The notes beneath the pieces were generated by a model. The model did no database searches and had not been told where the DNA came from. It saw only the letters and a program-made list of their open reading frames with translations. A stretch of DNA of 64,000 bases from Chalara sp. BL73 (lineage: Eukaryota; Ascomycota; Leotiomycetes; Helotiales). Below, piece by piece: positions 12,300 through 24,384 of the stretch. The stretch spans positions 1 to 64,000 of the forward strand of contig CAKJVC010000085.1 of NCBI GenBank assembly GCA_918026815.1. The letters run 5' to 3'. Each line of letters starts with the position of its first letter. Positions within the stretch are counted from its first letter, which is position 1. The position numbers and the translations under genes were made by a program.

Positions 12300-13708
12300 A
12301 TGTCTTACGATAGATACGAGCGCAATGCGCGCAGGAATAATAACTCACGAGGCGCATTATCCTACTGGGTTCCTCTGGTTCTGACCGTAACAGTTGCAAC
12401 CGTTGGAATCGCAGCATGGATTTGGAGTGAACGAAATGATGACGATGAGGAGGATCGGCCTCGGAGAGACGACGGTCCGTATCCATATGGCAGAAATCCT
12501 GATGGAAGTGTTAGAACAGGACCGCCATCTTACGCAGATGTGCGCCCAGGAGAGGTAGCTTATGGCACAACTCAACATCGACCAGAAGAATCGCAGAGCT
12601 ATATGGCGCGCATGTCTGGCGCCTTGAGGAGGACTCCAAGCCCACAACAATTTATGGAAGGCGCAAGCAGAAGTGTTGCAGCCGGTGTTGCGGCAGCTGG
12701 CGCTGTGGTTGGAAATGCCCTCTCATCCATTAGAGAAGAAGATAAGAACGCATATAGGGATCATAATCTTTGGTCTGAGGAGGTGGAGAGTCGACGTGCG
12801 GATCCCGGTCCAGCAGCTGCGTCTGGCATCGAGCTGCGATCCGCCAGCGAGGCTGGGGTAGCAGCAACACCAAGAGTCCCCGTCGTGAATGGCAAGAGGA
12901 AGACAGTGGCGATTGTGGTTTCTGCGGATACAAATGAGGATGGACAGATGGATGAGGATGACATATTTGTCGAACATGCATCCATACTCTCACATCTACC
13001 TCGCAGCACTGATTTCTCCAAGATTCGGCTCTTCGTCCTTATATACGCACCAGGGCTGAAAGAGCATCCACTTGATGTATGTACAGAACACAACTTCTGC
13101 AGTGATTTAATTTGTTGTTAAATTTGGCAACCTCAGAACATCGCTAACTTGGAAATATAGGCTACTTCCAAGCCGCCAGGGTCGTTGAGCTCCTCCTTCT
13201 CAAATATTGGCCACGAGCAAGCTCAGACACCCACTGAAGAAGTTAACAAGACATTGTATGTAGTATAAATTCCGTTTGGACCTCAACTAACGAGTGCAGG
13301 AGTACTGCATCCAACTCACCGGCTTTCAATGCCATATATGCACAGGGGCTAGCTTTGGTAGAGAAAGAGACCATGGTTCTTCCATTCACTACACATAATG
13401 GGCACGTTCACATCCTACGCCATCTTAACCCCGATACGGTATACCTACAGGGATACTTAGCTGGACCAACTGGTGAGATTATCACGCATCTTCAAACTTG
13501 GCTCCGACAAGATGTAGTGGTGGTAGTTGGTGCTGAACGAGGTTCTGGAGGTCTTGCTGATAGCGAGTCTGAAGCTGAGCAGGCACCCAAGGAGGTTGAG
13601 CAATGGTGGCAGAAGGAAGACAGGGTTGGGCGTGGTAGAGGGGTCGTAGTCGTGGAGGCAACTCGTGTGGGAGATGATTGGGCAAGGCGAGTGCAAAACA
13701 GGGATTAA
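12300..13708 (+). CDS. Probable peroxin 22-like membrane protein
   Basis: Exons 12300-13076, 13161-13255 and 13300-13708 join in frame to 426 aa, with GTATGT donors and GCTAAC/ACTAAC branch-like motifs before the acceptors. A single hydrophobic segment at residues about 20-42 (YWVPLVLTVTVATVGIAAWI) follows a short Arg/Asn-rich N-terminus. An acidic, Pro-rich linker comes next, and then a soluble domain beginning near KRKTVAIVVSAD. This layout matches Pex22-like proteins of filamentous fungi; Pex22 anchors the ubiquitin-conjugating enzyme Pex4 on the peroxisome for receptor recycling. The family call is from memory of the N-terminus and topology. The TM-anchored architecture is what the sequence shows directly; peroxisomal location is inferred. 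Confidence 0.6.
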
Positions 13709-14134
13709 TAACCGCTTCTTGAACGATACCTTAGAGCGTGAGCTATATATTTTGCGATGTATGTATGATTTTGATGAACAACAACAACGCAATATGCTGT
13801 ATATAATGACTAGGTATAAGCTAGCTCGCTAGGTATGCTGTTTTCCATTTGAGCATATGTTGTACTGGCTACAAGTTTGACACAGTATATTGTTCCGATG
13901 AATGCGTACACCTATCCATGTTAATTTTGTAAATGACATTTGGTTCTTATTGCCTAAAACTATTCTTGTCGCTGCGATAATTCTTATTCTAAGGTTAATA
14001 TTACACTAGCCAACTGAACTATAAACTAACGTGGTTGAATGCCAAGAATTGTCACGTTTCTAAGCCTCGCTTCATTCACTTCACCCCACCAAATAACCCC
14101 ACCTCACGGCTGCAATATCAACTCAATAACCAAA
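13709..14134. other. Intergenic, tail-to-head between Pex22-like gene and SEC65
   Basis: AT-rich stretch of 426 bp. It should hold the 3' end of the upstream gene and the promoter of SEC65. An in-frame upstream ATG at 14039 would add 32 residues to SRP19; I consider the downstream ATG at 14135 the more likely start. Confidence 0.4.
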
Positions 14135-15043
14135 ATGTCTCGGGCACGAGTAGAAGAAGTCAGCGACAGCGACCTAGACAGTGACCCTTCGGAGGGTAAC
14201 ATCTCCGACCTAGATCCCACTGAATTTGATGAGCGGGAAATCATCAAACGACGCGTACCCTCCGCACCAAAACCCCGACCTTCTCAAGCACAAGCTCAAT
14301 CCTCCCTTATCAACCCCAGCAATATACCCAGAGAACAAATCCTACCAGGGTTTCAGAACGCGACAGCGCCGGATGCGAACAAGTATAAGAATTTTCAATG
14401 CCTTTATCCAATATACTTTGATAGGAGGAGGACGAGGGCGGAGGGAAGACGGGTAGGTGTTGAGATGGCGGTGGAGAATCCATTAGCGAGAGAAATTGTG
14501 GCAGCTTGTACAGTGTTGAAGTTGGATACCGTGTTTGAGCCAAATAAGATGCATCCTAAAGATTGGTCAAATCCAGGAAGGGTAAAAGTTAGGGTTAAGG
14601 GTTCAGGAAAGGTCAAGAACAGTGAGTCTGCTAGTCAATAAATAGGCGAGGGAATTGGAGCTGAAAACATGTCTGTAGAGCATCATTTATACACGCTCAT
14701 TTCAAAACACCTTCTTGCAAATCCAGCAACACCAGCACATGCCATGAGTGTAAGGATACCAGGGTTCCCTATGCCCGATTCCAAGAAACCATATCCAGAA
14801 CCAGCAGCACCGAAAGGAAAGGCATGGAAGATGGGAACAGTTCTACCATACTTCAGTCCTGCGTTGACTGGAGGTGGTGTCAGTGATGATTTCTTGAAAC
14901 AAATGATGCAAGAGATGCAGCAAAGTGGCGGGCAGATGCCGCCTGGCATGCCAGATATGAGTGCCTTGATGGGAGGTGCCGGTCCTGCCGGTGGCAGCGG
15001 CCAGCCCGTGAAGAAAGAGAAAAAGGATAAGAAAAAGAAGTAA
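14135..15043 (+). CDS. SEC65: Signal recognition particle subunit SRP19 (Sec65)
   Basis: Exons 14135-14621 and 14661-15043 join to 289 aa. The SRP19 core is clear: FQCLYPIYFDRRRTRAEGRR (about residues 88-107), NPLAREIVAAC and LDTVFEPNKMHPKDWSNPGR, then HHLYTLISKHLLAN just after the intron. An acidic N-terminal extension and a Lys-rich C-terminal tail (KKEKKDKKKK) are typical of fungal Sec65. The protein binds SRP RNA and helps Srp54 loading during co-translational targeting to the ER. The intron is only 39 bp (GTGAGT...GGAG), which is unusually short; reading through it would stop 6 codons later. The start MSRARVEEVSDSD is chosen because the extra residues from the upstream in-frame ATG look non-conserved. 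Confidence 0.92.
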
Positions 15044-16969
15044 AAGTAACTATAGACAGGATGGCTCTAGTTAGTTCAGTTAGAAATATCTACAGATGAA
15101 GAACATCAAAATGTTAGCATTATCCAACATTTCAGGATCTTTGCAATATCAGCAACAAAGCCAACTCGCCCAAATTGTTGTGAATCTTGTTTGTGCAATC
15201 GCAGGTGCCGAAGCATGTACTTTGTCCCCCCGGCAACCCCTCCCCCAAGAATGCTTTCGGAATTATACATATTGTTAGCTACCAGTTCAGCTTGTCAGTA
15301 CGAAGTTGGTTATTGACATCAAGTGCCACTTTTTGATCTCCCGAAAAGCTGGAAATGGTGCCTAATCTCAGGAACCAAATTGAGGACCTTCAGTCTACGC
15401 TCTTGAACTTCTAACATGCTATCTTGTTGAATAACGCATGTCAATAAAAGGAAAAGTACTGCAAAACGAAAACACCATGCCGGCTATTACTCGCTTACCC
15501 GGGTATTAAAAGCCTTTCCGATGCGACTGAATGATAGAATTTGTATACTTAGGCATTTGTGCTTAATATAAATTGAGGTTCCGACTTTGGTGATTGTGCG
15601 AGAGAAGAGTTTTGTCGGAATTTGCTAAAGCAAACTATCAATTCTATTACATTTCATCTATTTAAGAAATTGGCCCTTCGGTGTGGAAGTCTTGTACCGC
15701 TGAAGACTGGTTCAAATATATTGTGAAGTCTGCAGGGTATTAAGTCCGTAAAGCGTATGTATCAAACTGACATTCAAACACTGATCTTTCAAGACTGCCA
15801 AGGCTTTGTTACTCAACAACAATTCTCAGATCCAAGCCACTCATCTAGGCCTTTTTGCTTGTATAGCTATTAATACTCTCAAATATGTAAATACTTTACA
15901 TTCAGAGCGGAACCTCACACCACTTCCAGTGGTGATAGTGTACAATGTACTGGTAATACTGAAGTCGTCACTAGAAACACGTTAAATGGTGACAAGGCCA
16001 TAGCCAACCGCCTTGGTATGTGTAACCTCAAGGGGGGTTTGTACAGGTTATTCCTCTTCTCTCGATGTATCAAACGGCTTAGAAAATGACTTGTCATTTC
16101 TTGTAATCGGTGCTTACACTCTATTGGTTAGCGTTCGTAGTGTGGATAGAAGCAAACTCACGGCTAAGCTGGATGTCGAAAAGCGATGCTTTATACTCCA
16201 TAAAATTTGCGACCTCGATGTAAAACGTATACTAAAAACGAATTAACGTGCTTTCTAGCGAGGCGGTTCAAGAATGGACATCCATATAGTGAGATGTACT
16301 TGTTGAAATGCTAATGAAAGGCGAGATGGCCATAAGCAAGTGCAACTGTTGAAGTGGCAGTCCTTGGTGACTTATTGACTAATATTTGTGCCACAGAGCA
16401 GTTTTAGCCTTACTCGTTTACCGTCTGCCCCAAAGTGAATCCAAAGTTTTCTGGCTCCTGGCTAGAGTCAGAGTTCTATTCTCTTGCAACTAAAAAAAAC
16501 ATCTCTCGAAGCCCACAGTTTTCACACCATCGCGTTACTCTTCGGTGCTCCCTCTCTATTAAATTTAAGGAATGCAGGAAGACCGATACTGTAGCTCGAT
16601 CGAGCGCTTCTAGAGCTGACGAACCTGTATCCTCAACTTCTGGAGGCTCAGCCAAGTAAAATTCTCACTTTTGGCGAGTCTCATCCACCACAGCAGTCTC
16701 GCTACGTCTAAAAGGCTTGCTTCTGATTCACTTCCATATTGGTGAGCCTTATCAGGCTTCATTCTTCAATATCATCACATGAAAAGTCATACGAAGCTTT
16801 CAACTTTCTCATCCGACTACCAGGCTCTAGGCCAACTCGTGCACAACATCTAACCACAAGAGAACCACAACTTCAGTCAGTTGCCGAGCAAAAGTTAGCC
16901 AGCGTACATTACTACCTTGCTAAATCCTCCTAGATACAAGCCTACCTACGTCCCAAGAAACCCACCGCC
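15044..16969. other. Intergenic region upstream of the RID-like gene
   Basis: About 1.9 kb, AT-rich, with only short ORFs (at most 77 codons) and no domain. The methyltransferase promoter is expected at its right end; no element could be assigned. Confidence 0.4.
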
Positions 16970-19165
16970 ATGGAGCAGGACTGCGCCATTCCTGACCATG
17001 GGGGGTCCGCTTCCTCCTTTAGATTAGTCGGTGCTTTTTCACAGGCTTCTCCACCACCATCTCAAGCTTCGTCGCACACATTGTCACCTGACCCAGACAA
17101 CCTCATTGACCTGACTGGCGACAACAATCCACGCGCCGCTAAGCCACCCTCGGAGAGCAGTACAGAAGACCAAACATCGGCTGGTGATAAGGTGTACATC
17201 GATCTTACCGGCCATGGTGAACTTCAGGAACCCCAGAGCCCGATTGATCCCTGCCACGAGGTGATCAGCCTGGAAGATGAGGACCTCATAATTGAAGAAT
17301 CAATTACTGATCTTAAGATTGAGCATATCCCTGGTAAAATCGCTGTGGAGGAGCTAGAAGCAAAGGTTGAAGAGCAGCTGTTTCGACAACCAAGATCTCA
17401 ACGCGGAGTTATTCCCACTCGCAATCCACCACTAGTCTGGCCCTTGACCTCTCTTGAGACTTGCAGCTGGGGTGTCTGGACTCTCAAGCAGAAAAAGGTA
17501 GTTGAGATCGCAGATGGGAACTTCCTGACGATTAAGTGCATTGTGAAGGATACCAGAGATGGCAACATCACTTTACGAGGCTGGGAGTCCACAAGGATAA
17601 AACACCTTGGTGGAAAGTTGGAAAGAGGAAAGAACACGAAGAATGAGCTAGCCTATCTACATGAAGTTGACATGGATGACCCAAGACCTATGCTCGAGCA
17701 GTCTGTAAGAGAAGTTTCTTTGAAGGAAGTCACCAATATCCGGAGAGTCAATTTTACCAATAAGACTATTCAAGAAGCCCCAGAATTGAGATACGATCGC
17801 GCTTATGTCCCTAACATCGGTACTCACAGAGAAAAGATGATATGGGTTGAAAAGAACGACATCCTTGTGTTACGATGGATGTTTATACGCAAATATAAGA
17901 ACGCTTTAGAGAGGCGAGCACACAATATCAACCCTGGAACAGCAAACTTCTATAGTTATACATTACGCCCTCTTCTCGAAGCAGAGTGCGGACCAGGCTT
18001 AGGAAAATCATCTACGGCACAACGACGGCAATGGCGTGCAGGAACGAACTCCCGAAACGACGATGAGGTTGAGTTCCTTGGTGAGAAAGTCAGAAAGTAT
18101 ACTCTCTTTGATACTTGTAAGTGTTGAACTCTATAGTATAGGATACTTGCTAATATAATTACTTTGCTAGTCTGTGGCTGTGGAGGTACCTCAAGAGGCG
18201 CGCAAGCTGCTGGCCTTGAGGTCAAGTACGCCTTCGATTCGTGGGGAGAAGCTGAAAAGACCTATAAAGTAAACTTTCCGAGCACCGAATTTCACAAGAT
18301 GACAGTGCACTCATTCTGTGTAAGCTCATTGGAGGAACGCCGCTCTCATCTTGTGGATGTACTCCATATAAGCTGCCCATGTCAGTACTTCAGTCCTAAC
18401 CACACCCAAGCGCGTGGCGCATGCCCTAATGATGCAGACAACTATGCGGCATCATTCTGTGTTAACCCACTAGTCAAGCTTACAAGGGCTCGCATCGTCC
18501 ATTCCGAGCAGACATTCGGCTTTTTGTGGAACGAATTTGAGTTGGATTTCAACATGTTCTTGAGTCAGTTTACTGACCTCGGATACTCCGTCTCTTGGCA
18601 GGTGCGAGAATTCCACAAGGATGGCTTGCCTCAGCGAAGACGACGGTTGCTGATGTATGCTGCTGCGTAAGTCTTGTCCATCCACATCCAAGTGCTAAAT
18701 TGACAATATTTTAGACCTGGTGAGACACTACCTGAGTTTCCAGCCTATACACATTCCGAGAATCGTTTTGATGGGTTGAAGCCGCTCACCACTGCCAAAG
18801 ATGTGCTACGCCAGATCCCTCAGAATGCACCAAGCCACAATGTTCGTGCAGCCACCACAGGCAGAAAATACCCAGTCTGGGATGATGCAATGCAAACACC
18901 CACCATCTGCACAGCAGGGCTTCAGAAAGATAACCGTGTTCTGGGCCATCCTAGTGGTCTAAGAAAGTTAACGCCGACTGAGCTTGCAGGTTTGCAAGGC
19001 ATGCCATCTCATCATATCTTCCCAAGCGAAAAGAGCATCGTCAATAACAAGCTCATCGGAAATGTGTATCCTTCCTCCATGGCGAAGATTCACTTTGAGA
19101 ATATTCGGAAACACTTGGAGAAGACGGATGAGGCAGAGAGATGGCGGGATGCTGCACCGTTCTAG
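16970..19165 (+). CDS. RID/Masc1-type DNA cytosine-5 methyltransferase
   Basis: Exons 16970-18116, 18171-18666 and 18715-19165 join to 697 aa. C5-methyltransferase motifs run in order: motif I FCGCGGTSRG (383-392), motif IV CPCQYFSP with catalytic Cys453, motif VI SEQT (E495-Q496-T497), motif VIII QRRRRLLMYAA, motif IX TPTICTAGL and motif X NKLIGNVYPS. Motif VI is ENV in most C5-methyltransferases; the EQT variant is the hallmark I know from Neurospora RID and Ascobolus Masc1, required for repeat-induced point mutation and premeiotic methylation. The N-terminal 150 residues are acidic and hold two [LY]IDLT segments (45-49 and 76-80) and VISLEDED (98-105) that look like SUMO-interacting motifs. 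It is expected to act in the nucleus during the sexual phase. All motifs appear intact, so I see no sign of decay. Confidence 0.93.
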
Positions 19166-20430
19166 ACGGTTGTAAGTATTCGCGTGCACTAGGTATTACT
19201 TTTCGTGTATCTGAATAGATTAGAACAGTGAGCTCATACGAGATGGGAGGAGAGCCATAGCCTCCGCGATGTTCTCCTTTCCTTTGACTGTTTCTCATCC
19301 CCTTGGAGGATATCCTTGAAATCCCCTATACAAAACTATTATGCAAACTAGGCAGAGTCTGCGTACAGAAATTAGCATTTGGAAACACTTGATACCAACA
19401 GCTGTGGTTGGGAGTGGAGAAGACTTACTTCTCGCAGGCGCAACGTGTAAGATGAACGATACTAGTTTTCATTTCAGATCTCTAGGTGTTGAATACATGG
19501 CGAGCATAAGATGGTACAAATGTATGATAGAGATGCAGATGCCGAATTCTTCCGTATCTCATCAATGAATACCAGAATTCTCCGATTTCGGACTCTTTTG
19601 CTTCGTAAACTTGACATTTTCTGAGCTTTAGTAGTAATACGATGTTCACTCATAGTGATGATACTCGGAGATTTCTAGATCCATTCGAGGAGCATACTTG
19701 TTGCTATACAGGTCATTCTGAGAATACTGACCATTATTGGACTTCTTTTGCAATAAGGAGAGATATCAGCACACTTTAATATAGTGCAGCTGAATTGTTT
19801 CACATAACGATGCTGCCGAAGTAATTGGTGAAAGAAATAGTCGATCTGCATATTGCCAAAAGCACAACATACATTCATGTTGGGTTCGCAGTACTGCAGC
19901 AGGAAATATTCGTCTCCCAGTGTTAGTCTATACGCCGATATCTAAGAAGCGTCCGAGACAGACGTCAATGCACGTGACACCGCGAAAATTCGGCTCTGAT
20001 TGATCGTGATGATACAGGTTATTTGCTTCCAAGAAATCCATGACCTTTAGACCTATGTTAGAGGTTGTATACACTGCAGGTTCGAGTTGATTAAAATAAT
20101 TGCGGCCTGGCATGGCATGGTGGACAGGCGGGCTTTCCACGAAGAAAGAGTAGCAGTGGCGGCTCCCAGCCGAGACAACACACTAACTATACTGGTTTCA
20201 AAGCTATCATTTATCCTTGACCTTCTCTTCTCTTCTCCTCCACAAGCCACTTCGATCTCACGCCACTCACAATCATCAAGCTCTATTATTACATGGGAGA
20301 TTTGGACCTGTGAAGGATCACTCCCACTTTTGCAGGGAAACGCGTCACCTGGAAAACTACCCAGACTCACACGCGAATTTTTTTTGTGGAGAGCTCCAAA
20401 GCTCTTCTTACAACGCAAAATAAGTTCAAA
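19166..20430. other. Intergenic region between the RID-like and CCCH genes
   Basis: About 1.26 kb with only short antiparallel ORFs (at most 121 codons), none with a recognisable domain. The CCCH gene promoter should lie at the right end. Confidence 0.4.
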
Positions 20431-22338
20431 ATGACGGGAGTAATGGATTTTGTGACGAGATTTAACGGTATGGTTGCTCAGAGGGATACTTCAGATGAGT
20501 TAATCAAGGTACATTTCTTCTTGTTGGTGTTGTTCTGTAGGACTTGGTGGTAGAAACGTCTCCCGCCAACGTACTCAAAGCTCTAGGTCTACAATGTTTT
20601 CCACGAGCCACATTTATGCTAACGGGAGATTTTCTAGGATCTTTTGATATACTGCGAGCGTATTGAACGAGAACTTCGCCTCGAAAACAAGCACCTACGA
20701 AAAGAAATCCAAGATGCAAACCTCGACCTCGAAGATGCCCGTCGCTCCAGACGAGAGCTCCAACAACAACTCACCGTCATAACCCAACACATGAATCTCA
20801 GCAAGGCCAGTATGGAGAAGAACCCGTATATCCAAGTCCTTATCGATGGTGATGGCATGATCTTCAACGCCAACCTCATAAAACTCGGCGTGGAGGGTGG
20901 CAAACAAGCTGCTGCACAGCTGAGGAATGCAGTGCTGGAACATTGTGGAGGGTTTGAGGGAGAAGTCGAGGTTATTGCAAATGTTTACGCTAACCAGCAT
21001 GGCCTTGTGAATGCGATGCTGAGAGATGGGTGCCTGGAGGATTTGGAGAGCTTCAGAGGATTTGTGGTTGGATTTACACAAGGCAAGGCGAGCTTCAACT
21101 TTATTGACGTTGGCCACGGTAAAGAGAGGGCGGATTCAAAGATCAAAGGTATGCTTGGCTCTGTCTGCGCGCGTGGGGTTTGCCAAATTCTACGACTTAC
21201 GCATATATGCTCGAAGCTCGATCGAATTGTGGGATGGCATGGCTGATACTTCGCAGAACTTACTCGTTGGCACCTTCGCAATTATAATTGCAAACAAATT
21301 CTATTAGGGATCTCACATGACGCTGGATACGCTCCTGTGAGTAACGTCAAATCAACATACTTGCCACCCAATATAACAATAGCTGACCCTGCTCAAAACA
21401 GTTCCTAGATGAAGTTATCAAACCCGAAGAACGCAATATCGTTACGATAATGGAGGGTCCTAAAGTTGTTAAAGAGCTTATGGCAACAGGCATTCAAATA
21501 ATAAAGTAGGCTTTCTAGATCTCGCACACGCCACATACCCTCCTTGTTCTGTTTCCATTCGTTATCTGCATATCAGTCACTGACTTTCATCAGCTTCAAT
21601 GATATATTTCGCCTCAATAAGTTAACCGAGCGTGCTGGAAATTCATCGCCGGCGCCAAGTACCTGGGCTGGCGTTACCTCTATTGCTCCGGCTCGGTCAG
21701 CGTCACCCGTTATTACAAAAAATGGTGTTGCAGTTGTAAATGTCAAGAAAGGTACACCTACCCTTGCTTCTGCAAAACCAGCTTGGGTTCCTGGTCCACG
21801 TGGGTTAGATCCTACTATTACAGTTAGTCCTACGGTATGTATCAATCTCTGTTCGTTAAAGCCATGTTACTCAAGCTGAGGCTAACGAATTGTAGGTACT
21901 CGAGAAAATAAAACATCGGACAGGCAACAGCAAGCTTTGCAATAATCATTACCTTCGTGGTCCCTGCGCTAAAGGTGATTCTTGCTGTTTTGAACATAAA
22001 CATAAAGCCACGGAAGAAGATTTGAAAGCCATCGCCTTTTTGACCAGACTCAACCCTTGCACCAGTGGCCAGGAATGCGATTTGGAGCTTTGTATCTATG
22101 GACATCACTGCCCTAGCGTGATTCTATCTGGAAAGCAGGTAAGCCAACATTTGTATATATTTATCCTTTGAACGGGCTTTGGGACTATCATCTTGCCCTA
22201 TTTTGAGTTCTGACTTCAGTGGCTGATTTGGTATAGCTTGTTTGTACTGCGTATAGTTGCAAATTTGGAGCAGATGACCATCCTCCCGGAACAATTATCA
22301 AGAATCTTCGCAGGGATTTATACGCTGACTACGATTAA
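20431..22338 (+). CDS. CCCH zinc-finger protein with N-terminal coiled coil
   Basis: Seven exons (20431-20508, 20638-21148, 21257-21336, 21402-21505, 21594-21834, 21896-22138, 22237-22338) join to 452 aa with consistent phases and GT-AG borders. Residues about 27-70 form a charged coiled coil (ERIERELRLENKHLRKEIQD region). A globular domain follows (YIQVLIDGDGMIFN ... KQILLGISHDAGYAPFLDEV), resembling the NYN-like domain of fungal tandem CCCH proteins. Near the C-terminus come a perfect CX8CX5CX3H finger (CNNHYLRGPCAKGDSCCFEH) and a second, atypical CX5CX4CX3H finger. CX8CX5CX3H fingers usually bind RNA, so a role in mRNA control is likely; no specific target can be read from the sequence. 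Confidence 0.88.
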
Positions 22339-23054
22339 ACAAAAACATAAGATATCGCATGGCTCCGAGCTTGTTCAAAGCTGGCCTTTCAACTGTGAAG
22401 GATAGCTCGAGCGCGAAAGTTTAATTTCGGACAATTAATATTTTAAGAGCAAAATAATGCAGAATGGGTTGTGTTGTATTATACTCATACATGCCCCGTG
22501 CTTTGCATTGCTCAGGGTGCGACAGGGATGGAACAGGGTAAAAATATGGGTGCGAAATTCAGCTTCAATGTCCTTAATTTTTGTGAATAGCTGGGTTGTA
22601 GCATTCTATATATCGCCTCGTACTCTTTAGGCGACATCCATAATCACAATATTCAACCAATGATTTCTTTCCTTGGGATCTTTCTTGTTCTTTACATTAC
22701 TGGTGATGCTTAGCTGATTGTTCTCGTATGAACATGGAACTGTTTGAACTCAGGTATGCGAACTTACAGCCTCTGAAACTTCCAATCTCACCAGTGTTCA
22801 CTCGAAGGTTTATTTGAGCTTAGGCCGTACTACGTCGGGGTGGAATGGGGGGCTTGAGCGAGGCGGGTATTTGTCATCGACTTCCTTGATGACATAAGAG
22901 CATCCTCCCTTCACTATACATTCGCAGATGTGAGAATATATATCCTATAACGAGCGAAGACGCCTTTTATTTGCCACAGCTTTTCTCTAAAGCTAAGCTG
23001 CATAAGTGTTTTTAGCCCATCAACGTTCAGTCTGTAATATAACTGCCAGCGACC
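22339..23054. other. Intergenic, nothing recognised
   Basis: About 716 bp of AT-rich sequence with no ORF above 60 codons on either strand. It carries the 3' flank of the CCCH gene and the promoter of the hydrolase. Confidence 0.4.
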
Positions 23055-23962
23055 ATGAAATCAGCAGCCACCACCAAAACCGCCCTCCTCCTGATCGATA
23101 TCCAAAAGGGCTTCCTCCACCTGACGTTCTGGGGAAACAGGAACAACCCGGATTTTGAAGCGAATGCTGAGCGTCTCCTCTCCGCATCTCGGACGTTCAA
23201 TGCCTCCATCCCATCCGCTGAAAATGGGAAGGAGGTACTGATATGTCATATCCACCACCATAGCATCTATCGTGACTCGATGCTGCACCCCGACCAGACG
23301 GTTGAGATTGATGGCGTGGCGAGGAGCGCGATTGAGGCACTGGAGTTTGTGAAGCCGAGGGAGGGTGAGCGCGTGTTTGTGAAGAACGTGAATTCTGGGT
23401 TTGTTGGCACGGGTCTGGAGGGGTTTTTACGGGAGAATTTTGTTAGGCAGTTGGTTTCCCTGTTCATCTCTTTATATAGAAGGTCCTGTATCTGGTTGTT
23501 GGTGACTTGCTGAGGCTGGACAGGTTAGTTATCTATGGCTTGACGACGGATCAGTGTGTTAGTACTACCACCCGGATGGCTAATAACTTGAGGGTTGTGG
23601 ACTTGGTAAGTTCTTCCTTGTTTCTCTTGCCTTGTATTCTCCATGGTGATGAAGGGGAAAGTAGAGGGCATTTAGTAGTCCTCCGGCATGTCAATCTGAG
23701 TCTGGTGGAAGATCCTTGATTATTTGGTATTGGGTTGGATCATGTCTAGGTATAGTGGGATACTGATGCGAAGCAGGTAACTGAAAAGGGGGAGGTAGAA
23801 GAAGAAGGCGATATTTTGTTGGTTGGTGATGCGTGCGCGACATACGACAGAGGAGAATTTGACGCAGAGACTGTGCACAGAGTTAATTTGGCGAGTTTGA
23901 ATGGCGAATTTGCGAGTGTCAAGGGAACGGAGGAGGTTGTAAAAGGCGTCTTTGGCGTTTAA
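23055..23962 (+). CDS. Isochorismatase-like cysteine hydrolase
   Basis: Exons 23055-23449, 23524-23605 and 23756-23962 join to 227 aa. The catalytic triad of the isochorismatase-like superfamily is present: Asp15 in LLLIDIQKGF, Lys110 in VFVKNVNSGFVGT and Cys143 in YGLTTDQCVSTTTRMANN. The C-terminal signature LVGDACATYDRGEFDAETVH is also typical. Members hydrolyse C-N or ether bonds (nicotinamide, N-carbamoyl amides, isochorismate); the substrate here cannot be predicted. No signal peptide, so probably cytosolic. The first donor is GTTGGT rather than GTRAGT; this junction is chosen because it is the only one that restores the RQLVIYGLTTDQC run. The 150-bp second intron and an insertion before ILLVGD (WDTDAKQVTEKGEVEEEG) are slightly unusual for the family. 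Confidence 0.85.
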
Positions 23963-24315
23963 GGGGAGGGGGTTTAGCACTCAGAATATTTATATCGCCA
24001 GACACATATCCCTGACAAAAACAAATCAACCTCCCTTATAGCTCTGGGCATCGGGCTGTATTAACTTCGCTTTTCCAATGCATGAAAGTGGTTCCTGCCA
24101 TGGAAGAACGAAATATGGTGGTGTTAAACTTCCAAACAACGAGATTTCGGCATCGAAGTAAGAAGTACCAGCATACCATATGTATTATTTCCTTCATTTT
24201 TCAATCTACGTATAAAAATGGTCAGACCTGCACCAACCGGATAATGTAGTGGTAGCTTGTCGAAAGTAAGAAACAATACATGCGTGATACTGTAACGTCC
24301 CTTCCTTTTCAGCCA

Positions 24316-24324
24316 TATATATAA
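24316..24324 (+). promoter_or_regulatory. TATA-like box of the SET/MYND gene
   Basis: TATATATAA lies about 60 bp upstream of the ATG at 24385, in the 422-bp gap after the hydrolase. Inferred from position only. Confidence 0.35.
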
Positions 24325-24384
24325 TCGCAGTTCTCCCAAACCACAACTTCATATTTCCTCTTCACAACATCATCATTTGCAAAG

